A stretch of DNA of 64,000 bases from Pseudomonas viridiflava (GTDB taxonomy: Bacteria > Pseudomonadota > Gammaproteobacteria > Pseudomonadales > Pseudomonadaceae). Under the pieces are notes generated by a model. The model was not told the DNA's origin. It saw only the letters and a list, made by a program, of their open reading frames with translations, and ran no database searches. The stretch spans positions 186,001 through 250,000 of the forward strand of contig NZ_UUOC01000050.1 in NCBI RefSeq assembly GCF_900590755.1. Reading direction: 5' to 3'. The position numbers and the translations under genes are program-made. This document shows, in pieces, positions 8,890-16,670 of this stretch (its first letter is position 1; each line of letters opens with the position of its first letter).

Positions 8890-9685
8890 TCCTCTGAATT
8901 CGCCTGTGGATAAAACTCCGCTGCACGTCATCAGCCTGGTCTCCATCGGCGCGCACCCGACTTCCGGTCGTGCCCGTCGTGCCGAGCAGGATGCCCGTGC
9001 GGTGGAGCTGGGTTTGCAATTGGCTGGGGATAACTTGCATGTGCTGCATGCGGGCAATGCCCAGGAGCCTGCATTGCGGGCATATCTGGGCATGGGCCTT
9101 GATCAGCTGCATGTATTGGAACAGCCGGAAAATGCCGATGCACTGCCAGCGTTGAGCGATTACATCCGTGAATCCGGAGTGCAGATGGTGCTCACCGGCA
9201 GCCAGGCAGAAACCGGTGAAGGCTCGGGCATGCTGCCGTTTTTACTGGCGGAAAAGCTCGGCTGGCCGCTGATCGTCGGTCTGGCTGAAGTGGAATCGCT
9301 GGATGGCGGCACAGCCCTTGTGCTGCAAGCGCTGCCCCGTGGTCAACGGCGGCGCTTGAAAGTGCGCCTGCCGTTTCTCGCCACTGTGGATAACGCCGCG
9401 CCCAAACCCAGGCAAAGCGCCTACGGCCCAGCGCAGCGCGGCACTCTTGAGGCTGAAGAGGTGGAAATCATCAGCGACGAGCTGTTGACCGGCGCGTCCC
9501 TGCAACCGGCCAAGCCACGCCCCAAACGCCTGAAAGTCATCAAAGCCAAAAGCGGCGCCGACCGCATGAAAGCCGCCACCGCTAAAGCCAGTGGTGGCGG
9601 CGGCCAAGTGCTTAAAGGCGTCACGCCTGAGGCGGGGGCCGAGGCGATTCTCAAGTTGTTGATTGAGGAAGGTGTGGTGCGCTGA
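8879..9685 (+). CDS. electron transfer flavoprotein beta subunit (dimethylglycine pathway)
   Basis: 268 residues from ATG 8879; an in-frame ATG at 8864 exists, but GGAGC at 8866-8870 sits at correct distance only for 8879. Start overlaps the alpha-subunit gene by 11 bp. Contains the ETF beta core (ISLVSIGAHPTSGRARRAEQDARAVELGLQLAG; TGSQAETGEGSGMLPFLLAEKLGWPLI) and a basic C-terminal tail. Heterodimer partner of the preceding gene; AMP-binding subunit. Last gene of the operon, followed by a REP hairpin that probably ends or stabilises the transcript. Confidence 0.9.
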   Translation: MRPDPLNSPVDKTPLHVISLVSIGAHPTSGRARRAEQDARAVELGLQLAGDNLHVLHAGNAQEPALRAYLGMGLDQLHVLEQPENADALPALSDYIRESGVQMVLTGSQAETGEGSGMLPFLLAEKLGWPLIVGLAEVESLDGGTALVLQALPRGQRRRLKVRLPFLATVDNAAPKPRQSAYGPAQRGTLEAEEVEIISDELLTGASLQPAKPRPKRLKVIKAKSGADRMKAATAKASGGGGQVLKGVTPEAGAEAILKLLIEEGVVR

Positions 9686-9700
9686 CGGGGCCAATTGATT

Positions 9701-9778
9701 CCTGTAGGAGCTGCCGCAGGCTGCGAATGGCGATCTGTCAGCAAGGCCGCTTTCGCAGCCTTCGGCAGCTCCTACAGG
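9701..9778. repeat. REP-type hairpin (CTGCCGCAGGCTGCGA class)
   Basis: Arms CCTGTAGGAGCTGCCGCAGG and its near-complement ending CGGCAGCTCCTACAGG. Located 15 bp after the ETF beta stop codon, before the divergent-looking promoter region of the iron sigma factor. Confidence 0.85.
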
Positions 9779-9870
9779 CGGATCACTCAACCTGTGGGTA
9801 TCTGCCTCACTTGCTAAGCCATCCACCCGACAAGCGCCAATTGCCAGCATTCCCCGGCTCTGACACAATC

Positions 9871-9889
9871 GCGAATAATTCTCGTTAGT
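9871..9889. promoter_or_regulatory. putative Fur box
   Basis: GCGAATAATTCTCGTTAGT (9871-9889) reads on the other strand as ACTAACGAGAATTATTCGC, close to the Pseudomonas Fur consensus (GATAAtGAGAATNATTATC-like). It lies 27 bp upstream of the proposed GTG start of the FecI-type sigma factor, so Fe-Fur would occlude the promoter and the system would be induced by iron limitation. Match judged by eye. Confidence 0.7.
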
Positions 9890-9915
9890 TAATGCGTCTT
9901 TTCGAGGTTCGTTTC

Positions 9916-10434
9916 GTGTCGTCAGTCCCAAGCACTCAGAGCGAGTTAATTGGCGTCCTGTACCGCGACCACCGCAGTTGGCTGGTGGCCTGGTTACGGC
10001 GCAATGTCGCCTGTCCGCAAAGGGCCGAAGACCTGAGCCAGGACACCTTCCTGCGTCTGCTCAGCCGTGACCAGCTGGATCAACCTCGCGAACCCCGTGC
10101 ATTTCTGGCCGCCATCGCCAAAGGCTTGTTGTTCGACTACTTCCGGCGGGCAGCGCTGGAGCAGGCTTATCTGAACGAACTGATGCTGATCCCCGAGGGC
10201 GAGCAGCCTTCGCTGGAAGAGCAACTGCTGATCCTCGAAGACCTGAAAACCATCGACCGGATGCTCGGCAAGCTCTCCAGCAAAGCCCGGGCGGCATTCC
10301 TCTATAACCGTATCGACGGCCTGAGCCATGGGGAAATCGCCGAGCGGCTGGGCGTTTCCGTCTCCCGGGTGCGGCAATACCTGGCACAGGGCCTGCGCCA
10401 GTGCTACGTGGTGCTGTACGGCGAACCGCTATGA
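9916..10434 (+). CDS. FecI-type ECF sigma factor
   Basis: About 172 residues from GTG 9916 (VSSVPSTQSELIGVLYRDHRSWLVAWLRR); GAGG at about 9903 is correctly spaced for this start, while the upstream ATG at 9892 almost abuts the Fur box. Region 2 (YRDHRSWLVAWLRRNVACPQRAEDLSQDTFLRLL) and region 4 (LSSKARAAFLYNRIDGLSHGEIAERLGVSVSRVRQYLAQGLRQC) are clear. Part of a cell-surface-signalling triad with the FecR and TonB receptor genes downstream: ligand-bound receptor signals through FecR to release this sigma. Stop overlaps the FecR ATG (ATGA). The arrangement resembles fiuI-fiuR-fiuA of P. aeruginosa. Confidence 0.9.
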   Translation: MSSVPSTQSELIGVLYRDHRSWLVAWLRRNVACPQRAEDLSQDTFLRLLSRDQLDQPREPRAFLAAIAKGLLFDYFRRAALEQAYLNELMLIPEGEQPSLEEQLLILEDLKTIDRMLGKLSSKARAAFLYNRIDGLSHGEIAERLGVSVSRVRQYLAQGLRQCYVVLYGEPL

Positions 10435-11441
10435 CCGCGTTCAACCCAAGGCCGGTGTCGAGCAAAGTGCTGGACGCCGCCATCGCCTGGCAACTGTGTC
10501 TGGATTGCGGCAACGGCAGCCAGGCCGAACGCGAAGAGTTCGCTAAGTGGCTGGCCTCCAATGAAGAGCACGCAAGGGCCTGGTCGCAACTGGGCATGCT
10601 CGACCAGCGTATTTCCCTGACCAGCGGCCCGGCGCGGTCGGCGTTGTTGCACTCCCATGAGGGTGCGTTGCGGCGCATGCGCAAATTCGGCGGCGGGCTG
10701 GCCAGTGTAATGTTGGCTTTTGGTCTGGCGCTGTTTGTCGGCGATAAGTATTTGCCGGTGGATTACTGGCTGGCCGATCAGCGTACCGCCACCGGCGAGC
10801 AGCGCAGCATTCGTCTGGCTGACAACACGCTGATCCGTCTCAACACTCACAGCGCCATAGACGTTCGCTTCGATGCCAGGCAGCGTCGGGTCGTGCTGCA
10901 AGACGGGGAAATCCTGGTTGAGACCGGCGATCACAACGACCCGCGCCCGTTTATCGTCGAAACCCGCGATGGCAGCATGCGCGCCCTGGGCACGCGCTTC
11001 CTGGTGCGCCGCGAAGACGACGGCACGCTGCTGAGCGTTCTGCAATCAGCGGTAGCCGCCCATGCCCAGCGCGATGATCGTGAACAGATCCTGCGCGAAG
11101 GCCAGCAAATGCTCATGACCCGTGACGGTCTGGGGCCGATGCTGGCGCTCAAGCCCGGCGCCGATGCCTGGACTCAGGGCATGTTGGTGGTGGACAACGC
11201 CCGGCTGGCGGATCTGGTGGCTGAGCTGGGTCGCTATCGCCCCGGTTATCTGGGGGTTGCGCCGGATATTGCCGAGTTGCGGATCACCGGCAGCTTCCCG
11301 CTGAAGGACACCGATCTGGCCCTTAAGGCGCTGGCTCCGACCTTACCGGTTCAGGTCGAGCAGCGTACGCACTGGTGGACCAAGGTCATCCCCAGCGAGG
11401 CAAAAACCGCAGGCGCTACGCTGACAAAGCCCGAAACATAA
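10431..11441 (+). CDS. FecR-family anti-sigma regulator
   Basis: 336 residues from ATG 10431, overlapping the sigma gene by 4 bp. N-terminal cytoplasmic DUF4880 anti-sigma domain (AIAWQLCLDCGNGSQAEREEFAKWLASNEEHARAWSQL), one transmembrane segment at about residues 85-104 (GLASVMLAFGLALFVG), then the periplasmic FecR domain (TGEQRSIRLADNTLIRLNTHSAIDVRFDARQRRVVLQDGEILVETG). It receives the signal from the receptor N-terminal domain and controls the upstream sigma factor. 92 bp separate it from the receptor gene, enough for a separate sigma-dependent promoter. Confidence 0.9.
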   Translation: MTAFNPRPVSSKVLDAAIAWQLCLDCGNGSQAEREEFAKWLASNEEHARAWSQLGMLDQRISLTSGPARSALLHSHEGALRRMRKFGGGLASVMLAFGLALFVGDKYLPVDYWLADQRTATGEQRSIRLADNTLIRLNTHSAIDVRFDARQRRVVLQDGEILVETGDHNDPRPFIVETRDGSMRALGTRFLVRREDDGTLLSVLQSAVAAHAQRDDREQILREGQQMLMTRDGLGPMLALKPGADAWTQGMLVVDNARLADLVAELGRYRPGYLGVAPDIAELRITGSFPLKDTDLALKALAPTLPVQVEQRTHWWTKVIPSEAKTAGATLTKPET

Positions 11442-11533
11442 TCCGAATCTAAATTATTTTCGATTGGCTCTGTCACTTTGCAGATTTCGTCCGGCATTCA
11501 GGCATTGAGAACCGTTTCCTCAGGAGCCGAACC

Positions 11534-13972
11534 ATGTCCCGTACGCTTGAAACCCTGCTGCGCCCCAGCTTGCTGGCTGCCGCAATTGCCCTGGCCGCGC
11601 CGATTGCCAGCACTCAGTTGATCGCTGCGGAGCAGGCGTCGAGCGTGCGCGCCTACAACCTGCCCGCCGCGCCGCTGTCCACCACCCTGAACCAGATCGC
11701 CAGCCAGGCGGGTCTTGCTCTGGCGGTTGATCCGGCGCTGGCTCGCGGTCGCACGTCGGCTCCAGTCACCGGCAATTACGACGCAGCCGGCGCATTGCGT
11801 CAGGCATTGCGCGGCTCGGGCCTGCAACTGGTGCAGAGCAACGCGGGCACGTTCAGCCTGATGGCTGCGCCGGAAGGTTCGGTAGCATTGCCGGAAACCA
11901 ACATTCAAGGCCGCAGCAGCGAAGAAAGCGCCTGGGGCGCGGCTGAAGGTTACGCAGCAACTCGCACAGCATCGGGCAGCAAAACCGATACGCCTATCGT
12001 CGAAGCACCGCGCTCGATCTCGGTGGCCACCCGCGAGCAGATGGCTGATCGCGCGGTGCAGAACCTCGACGACGCCGTGCGTTACATGCCCGGCGTGACT
12101 GCCAGTAGCTACGGCAGCGACAGCCGTGCCGAGTGGCTGAAGATTCGTGGCTTCGAGCCGACCCAAGTGCTCGATGGCCTGCCGTTGCCCAAAGGCGTCT
12201 ACGTGATGCCCAAGCTGGAAACCTGGGACCTTGAGCGCGTATCGGTCCTGCGCGGCCCGGCCTCGTCGGTTTATGGCCAGACCCCTCCCGGCGGCATGCT
12301 GGACATGGTCAGCCGTCGTCCGGAAGACACCGCCAGCCATGAAATTCAGGCGCAAGTCGGCAGCTACAACCGCAAGCAGATCAGCTTCGACAGCACTGGC
12401 CCGATTGATGATGCCGGTGTTTTTGAATACCGCGTCAGCGGCGTGGTGCGTGACAGCGGGACCTCGGTCGAACACATCGACGACAAGCGCTACAACCTTG
12501 CACCCAGCCTGGCGTGGAATATTGACCCGGACACCAAGCTGACTTTCCTCAGCCAGTTCAACCGCGACGATACCGGCATCACCAGCCAGTTCCTGCCGCT
12601 GGAGGGCACCAAGCTTGCGACCCCTGCCGGTGAAGTGAAATACCACAAGAACCTGGGCGATCCGTCGTGGGAGTTCTACGACAAGACCTATTACGCACTG
12701 GGCTACGCCTTCGAACACCGCATGAACGACGTGTGGCAGTTCAAGCAGAACCTGCGTTACACCAAAAGCGATCTGTCGTTCCAGGGCATTACCGCTGGCG
12801 GTTTCTATGGTTCTGTAGCAGCTGACGGCACCTTGTCCCGTGGTGCCAACGTGGTCAACGAAGACATCAGCCAGTTTGCCGTGGACAACAACTTCCAGGC
12901 CGACTTCGACACCGGCGCGCTCAAGCACACCGTGCTGATCGGCCTGGATCACCAGCGCATCAACCACAACTACAAATGGCTGTTCGGCAGCGCGCCGACC
13001 AGTAACATCATCAACCCGGTATATGGCCAGGACTTCAGCAACGTGGCCTATAGCGCGTTTCAGGACTACAGCCAGAAAACCCGCGACACCGGCTTGTATC
13101 TGCAAGACCAGATTGCCCTTGATAACTGGCGTCTGACCCTGGGCGGCCGTCAGGACTGGCTGGACACCGATACCGAGTTCCACCAGAGCGGCATCAAGGA
13201 CACCCGCAGCGATAATGCCTTCAGCGGCAACGCGGCGTTGAGCTATGTGTTCGATTCGGGCTTTGCCCCGTATGTGTCTTACGCGGAATCGTTCCAGGCT
13301 GAACAAGGCGGCAATACCGCCACCAACGTGGCCTATGAGCCGAGCACCGGCAAGCAATACGAGCTAGGCATCAAGTATCAACCGCCGGGCCGCGACATGC
13401 TGTTCACCGCTGCGGTCTATGACCTGACGCGCAAGAACATCGTGCTCAGCGACACCTTCGGCAACAGCCGCCCGCTGGGGGAGGCGCAGGTGCGTGGCCT
13501 GGAGTTGGAAGCCGTTGGCAACGTCAACGAAAACCTCAAGCTGACTGCGTCCTACACCTACGCCAACAGCAAAATGACCAAGGTCGGCGACCCGCTCGAC
13601 AAAAACCGTCCACTGCCGCTGACCCCGGAAAACCAGGCCGCGGCATGGGCTGACTACACCTGGCACACCGGTCTGCTGGATGGCTTTGGTCTGGGCTTCG
13701 GCGTGCGTTATGTCGGGGAGACCGATAACGTCGCCTTGGGCAGCCTGGCGTTTGTGCGCGACAAGTCCGACGGCCACTCCGGTTCGTACACCGTGTACGA
13801 CGCCGCCGTGCATTACGACCTGGGCCGTCTGAACAACACGCTTAAAGGTGTGAGCGTTGCAGTCAACGCCAATAACGTCTTCGATAAGGAATACATATCG
13901 ACATGCGACGGCTTCTACTGCTATTACGGTGACCGTCGCACCGTGCTGGCCAGCGTCAACTACAAATGGTGA
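11534..13972 (+). CDS. TonB-dependent siderophore receptor with signalling domain (ferrichrome/hydroxamate type)
   Basis: 812 residues. Signal peptide to about residue 35, then an STN secretin/TonB signalling domain (RAYNLPAAPLSTTLNQIASQAGLALAVDPALARGRTSAPVTGNYDAAGALRQAL...), a TonB box region, a plug (TDTPIVEAPRSISVATREQMADRAVQNLDDAVRYMPGV) and a 22-strand barrel ending in SVNYKW with an aromatic last residue. The SYAESFQ and CDGFYCYYGDRRTV motifs resemble FhuA/FiuA/FoxA-type hydroxamate receptors. Energised outer-membrane uptake of a ferri-siderophore; the STN domain couples it to the FecR/sigma pair upstream. RBS CAGGAG at 11520. The exact ligand cannot be read from sequence; ferrichrome is the best guess. 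Confidence 0.9.
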   Translation: MSRTLETLLRPSLLAAAIALAAPIASTQLIAAEQASSVRAYNLPAAPLSTTLNQIASQAGLALAVDPALARGRTSAPVTGNYDAAGALRQALRGSGLQLVQSNAGTFSLMAAPEGSVALPETNIQGRSSEESAWGAAEGYAATRTASGSKTDTPIVEAPRSISVATREQMADRAVQNLDDAVRYMPGVTASSYGSDSRAEWLKIRGFEPTQVLDGLPLPKGVYVMPKLETWDLERVSVLRGPASSVYGQTPPGGMLDMVSRRPEDTASHEIQAQVGSYNRKQISFDSTGPIDDAGVFEYRVSGVVRDSGTSVEHIDDKRYNLAPSLAWNIDPDTKLTFLSQFNRDDTGITSQFLPLEGTKLATPAGEVKYHKNLGDPSWEFYDKTYYALGYAFEHRMNDVWQFKQNLRYTKSDLSFQGITAGGFYGSVAADGTLSRGANVVNEDISQFAVDNNFQADFDTGALKHTVLIGLDHQRINHNYKWLFGSAPTSNIINPVYGQDFSNVAYSAFQDYSQKTRDTGLYLQDQIALDNWRLTLGGRQDWLDTDTEFHQSGIKDTRSDNAFSGNAALSYVFDSGFAPYVSYAESFQAEQGGNTATNVAYEPSTGKQYELGIKYQPPGRDMLFTAAVYDLTRKNIVLSDTFGNSRPLGEAQVRGLELEAVGNVNENLKLTASYTYANSKMTKVGDPLDKNRPLPLTPENQAAAWADYTWHTGLLDGFGLGFGVRYVGETDNVALGSLAFVRDKSDGHSGSYTVYDAAVHYDLGRLNNTLKGVSVAVNANNVFDKEYISTCDGFYCYYGDRRTVLASVNYKW

Positions 13973-14031
13973 GCTGATCGGCGTGTAGCTGGTTAAAAAA
14001 ACACGCGCTGTCGCAAGGCAGATACCGGACT

Positions 14032-14124
14032 TGTGGGACCGGATTTATCCGGGAAGGCGGCATTAATACAGACGATGATGTTGCGTCTGTACTGGCCTCT
14101 TCCCGGATAAATCCGGTCCCACAG
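14032..14124. repeat. REP-type hairpin (GGACCGGATTTATCCGGGAA class)
   Basis: Arms TGTGGGACCGGATTTATCCG and CGGATAAATCCGGTCCCACA flank a ~50-nt centre. It lies 60 bp after the receptor stop and probably acts as 3'-end stabiliser between receptor and PepSY genes. Confidence 0.85.
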
Positions 14125-14235
14125 GTCCATGTACATTCAGATAATTGTGCGTTGTTTGATAGTCGGTGCACAAAAGGGTCGCTGCCTATGCAGCGGCCTT
14201 TTGCTTTATGAGATGAAGCTTTTGAGACGAGCCAC

Positions 14236-15369
14236 ATGAAAAGCCAAACCGTACGCCGCTGGTCCTTTATCCATACCTGGACCAGCCTGATTTGCACTGT
14301 GTTTCTGCTGATGCTGGCAGTGACCGGTTTGCCGTTGATTTTCAGTCATGAAATCGACCATGCCCTCGGCAACTCTCCTGACTTCAAGGAGATGCCTGCC
14401 AATACGCCGCACCTGAACCTGCAGCAATTGGTGGAGGCCGCCGAGGCGCATCGACCCGGTGAGGTCCTGCAGTATTTCGGCTGGGACGAGGATGACAGCA
14501 ACGGCGTCTGGGCGATCATGGCGAAGACGGCGGGCACCGATCCCAACGATTCCCACTCCTTCATGCTCGATTCGCGCACGGGCGAGGCCTTCGAAACCCC
14601 GTCTGCCAATGGCGGCTTCATGATGGTCATGCTGCGCCTGCATGTGGACATGTACGCCGGACTGCCGGGCAAGTTGCTGCTGGCGTTCATGGGTTTGATG
14701 TTCGTGCTGGCGATTATTTCCGGGACGGTGTTGTACGCGCCTTTCATGCGCAAACTCAAATTCGCCACCGTGCGCGCTGAGAAATCCCGGCGCATGCGCT
14801 GGCTGGATCTGCATAACCTGATTGGCGTTGTGACCCTGACCTGGGCTTTGGTGGTGGGCGTGACCGGAGTGATCAGTGCCTGCGCCGACCTGATAATCGC
14901 CGCGTGGCGCAATGACAGTCTCTCGGCGATGATCGCGCCTTATCACGACGCGCCCGCCTTGACTGCACGCGCTCCGGCGACGCGCCTGATGGAAATCGCC
15001 GAATCGGCAGCCCCCGGTATGCAAGCGGATTTCATTGCTTTCCCCGGCACGCGCTTTTCCAGCGAACACCACTACGCCGTCTTCCTCAAAGGCAATACGC
15101 ATCTGACCGCGCACCTGATTACCCCGGTGCTGATCGACGCGAAAACCCTTGAGCTGACTGCCGTTGTCGAGCGGCCTTGGTACATGGATGCGCTGGGCAT
15201 GTCGCAACCGCTGCACTTCGGTGATTACGGCGGCATGCCGATGAAAATCCTCTGGGCGGTCCTCGATGTGCTGACCATCATTGTATTGGGCAGCGGGGTT
15301 TATCTGTGGTGGGTGCGCAGGCGGGCGGCGCGTCCGGTCAGTGATGTGCAGGCGGAGGCCGTCCAGTGA
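14236..15369 (+). CDS. PepSY-domain membrane protein (putative ferri-siderophore reductase)
   Basis: 377 residues. Starts KSQTVRRWSFIHTWTSLICTVFLLMLAVTGLPLIFSHE, the classic PepSY_TM first helix with His13 and the Trp/Thr pattern. Further helices lie near residues 145-168, 195-220 and 345-362, with histidines positioned as possible haem ligands. Homologues such as FpvG and FoxB reduce ferri-siderophores in the inner membrane/periplasm. Its location after a TonB receptor supports iron release from the imported siderophore. Its stop overlaps the GTG start of the next small gene. Confidence 0.8.
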   Translation: MKSQTVRRWSFIHTWTSLICTVFLLMLAVTGLPLIFSHEIDHALGNSPDFKEMPANTPHLNLQQLVEAAEAHRPGEVLQYFGWDEDDSNGVWAIMAKTAGTDPNDSHSFMLDSRTGEAFETPSANGGFMMVMLRLHVDMYAGLPGKLLLAFMGLMFVLAIISGTVLYAPFMRKLKFATVRAEKSRRMRWLDLHNLIGVVTLTWALVVGVTGVISACADLIIAAWRNDSLSAMIAPYHDAPALTARAPATRLMEIAESAAPGMQADFIAFPGTRFSSEHHYAVFLKGNTHLTAHLITPVLIDAKTLELTAVVERPWYMDALGMSQPLHFGDYGGMPMKILWAVLDVLTIIVLGSGVYLWWVRRRAARPVSDVQAEAVQ

Positions 15370-15590
15370 AGCGGTCCACCTTCTGGAAGACCTTTGCTGC
15401 GCCCATCGTGATCGGCCTGCTGATTTCGGCAGGCCTGTTTGCTGCGCTACTCGGTGATGGCTGGTGGGATGTGCTGGCCTGGTTCGGAATGGGTATCGCC
15501 GCTGTGCTGAGTATTCGTGGCTTGCTGGTGCGCTCCAGTCTCGGGAAGCAGAGCAAAGCAAAGATTGCGCAGGGGCGGGGCGCTGACTAG
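15366..15590 (+). CDS. small two-helix membrane protein coupled to the PepSY gene
   Basis: 74 residues from GTG 15366 overlapping the PepSY stop (GTGA). Two hydrophobic helices (APIVIGLLISAGLFAALLG and WWDVLAWFGMGIAAVLSIRGLLV) with a basic tail. Small proteins of this kind often follow PepSY reductases and may be subunits or chaperones of the reductase; no family name is certain. Translational coupling is strong evidence that it is a real gene. Confidence 0.75.
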   Translation: MKRSTFWKTFAAPIVIGLLISAGLFAALLGDGWWDVLAWFGMGIAAVLSIRGLLVRSSLGKQSKAKIAQGRGAD

Positions 15591-15621
15591 TCTGTAGAGC
15601 TGTCTCATTCGAGGAGCACCC

Positions 15622-16251
15622 ATGTCCGCGCCGACCATGACGTTGTACACCAACACCGCCTCACCTTTTGCTCGCAAGGTACTCATCCTGCTTCACGAAA
15701 CCGGGCAGTTGGACAGAGTGGCGTTGCAACAGACCGCTTTGACGCCCGTCAATCCGGCCGCAGACCTTAACGACGACAACCCGGCGGGCAAGATTCCGGC
15801 TTTGCGTCTGGCCGACGGCAATGTGATCCACGACAGCCGGGTGATCCTCGACTATCTCGACCACCAGCACGTCGGCAACCCGCTGATCCCCCGCGAAGGC
15901 TCGGCCCGCTGGCGGCGCCTGACCCTCGCCTCGTTGGCCGATGCGCTACTGGATGCTGCGTTGCTGATTCGTTATGAGCAAGCGTTGCGGCCGCAAGAAA
16001 AGCACTGGGATCTGTGGCTGGACAACCAGCAGGAAAAGATCGAACGCACCCTTAATTATTTCGAGCAGGAAGCGCTGGCTGAACTCAGTTCGGCGTTCGA
16101 TGTGGCGGCTATCAGCCTGGCTTCTGCCCTTGGTTACATCGACTTCCGCCAGCCCGACCTCGCCTGGCGCAACCGCTACCCGCGCCTTGCGAACTGGTAC
16201 TTCGAAGTCAGCAAGCGCCCATCGATGCAGGCGACACAGCCTTCGGTTTGA
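15622..16251 (+). CDS. glutathione S-transferase family protein
   Basis: 209 residues. Thioredoxin-fold N domain (TLYTNTASPFARKVLILLHETGQLDRV; NPAGKIPALRLADGNVIHDSRVILDYLD with the cis-Pro and DSR glutathione-binding motif), then an all-helical C domain. GAGGAG precedes ATG 15622. A GST gene also neighbours fiuA in P. aeruginosa (PA0473), so the linkage to this iron locus seems conserved. Substrate unknown. Only 31 bp separates it from the small membrane protein, so it could share the transcript. Confidence 0.85.
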   Translation: MSAPTMTLYTNTASPFARKVLILLHETGQLDRVALQQTALTPVNPAADLNDDNPAGKIPALRLADGNVIHDSRVILDYLDHQHVGNPLIPREGSARWRRLTLASLADALLDAALLIRYEQALRPQEKHWDLWLDNQQEKIERTLNYFEQEALAELSSAFDVAAISLASALGYIDFRQPDLAWRNRYPRLANWYFEVSKRPSMQATQPSV

Positions 16252-16270
16252 GGGATGGACCACAACAGAA

Positions 16271-16669
16271 CCTGTGGGAGCAAGCTTGCTTGCGAAGGCG
16301 GTGTCTCGGGCGCAGGTGATGTGTCTGGTGTAATGGCCTCTTCGCGAGCAAGCTCGCTCCCACGGGGTTTGGTTATATGTGCGGATCTGTAGGAGCTGCC
16401 GCAGGCTGCGAAACGGTCCACCTGACACACCGCCGTTCGCAGCCTTCGGCAGCTCCTACGGGAGCCGGATCAGCGCAGAACCTGTGGGAGCAAGCTTGCT
16501 TGCGAAGACGGTGGCTCGGGCGAATGTGATGTGTCTGGTGTAATGGCCTCTTCGCGAGCAAGCTCGCTCCCACGGATGCACGGTTCTGTAGGAGCTGCCG
16601 CAGGCTGCGAAAAAGGTCCACCTGACACACCGCCGTTCGCAGCCTTCGGCAGCTCCTACGGGAATGGGC
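16271..16669. repeat. tandemly duplicated composite REP block (period ~210 bp)
   Basis: Two copies, 16271-16480 and 16481-16669, each consisting of one hairpin of class GTGGGAGCAAGCTTGCTTGC followed by one of class GTAGGAGCTGCCGCAGGCTG. The inner loops are also conserved (GTGATGTGTCTGGTGTAATGGC; GGTCCACCTGACACACCGCCG), so the pair was duplicated as a unit. It lies between convergent GST and pqqH genes. Confidence 0.9.
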
Positions 16670-16670
16670 G

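Noticed and set aside
11498..13357. 619-codon minus-strand frame over the TonB receptor
   Set aside because: Antisense to a complete receptor with clear signal peptide and barrel end; composition is typical of a shadow frame.
14206..15561. 451-codon minus-strand frame over the PepSY gene
   Set aside because: Antisense shadow rich in His, Gln and Arg.
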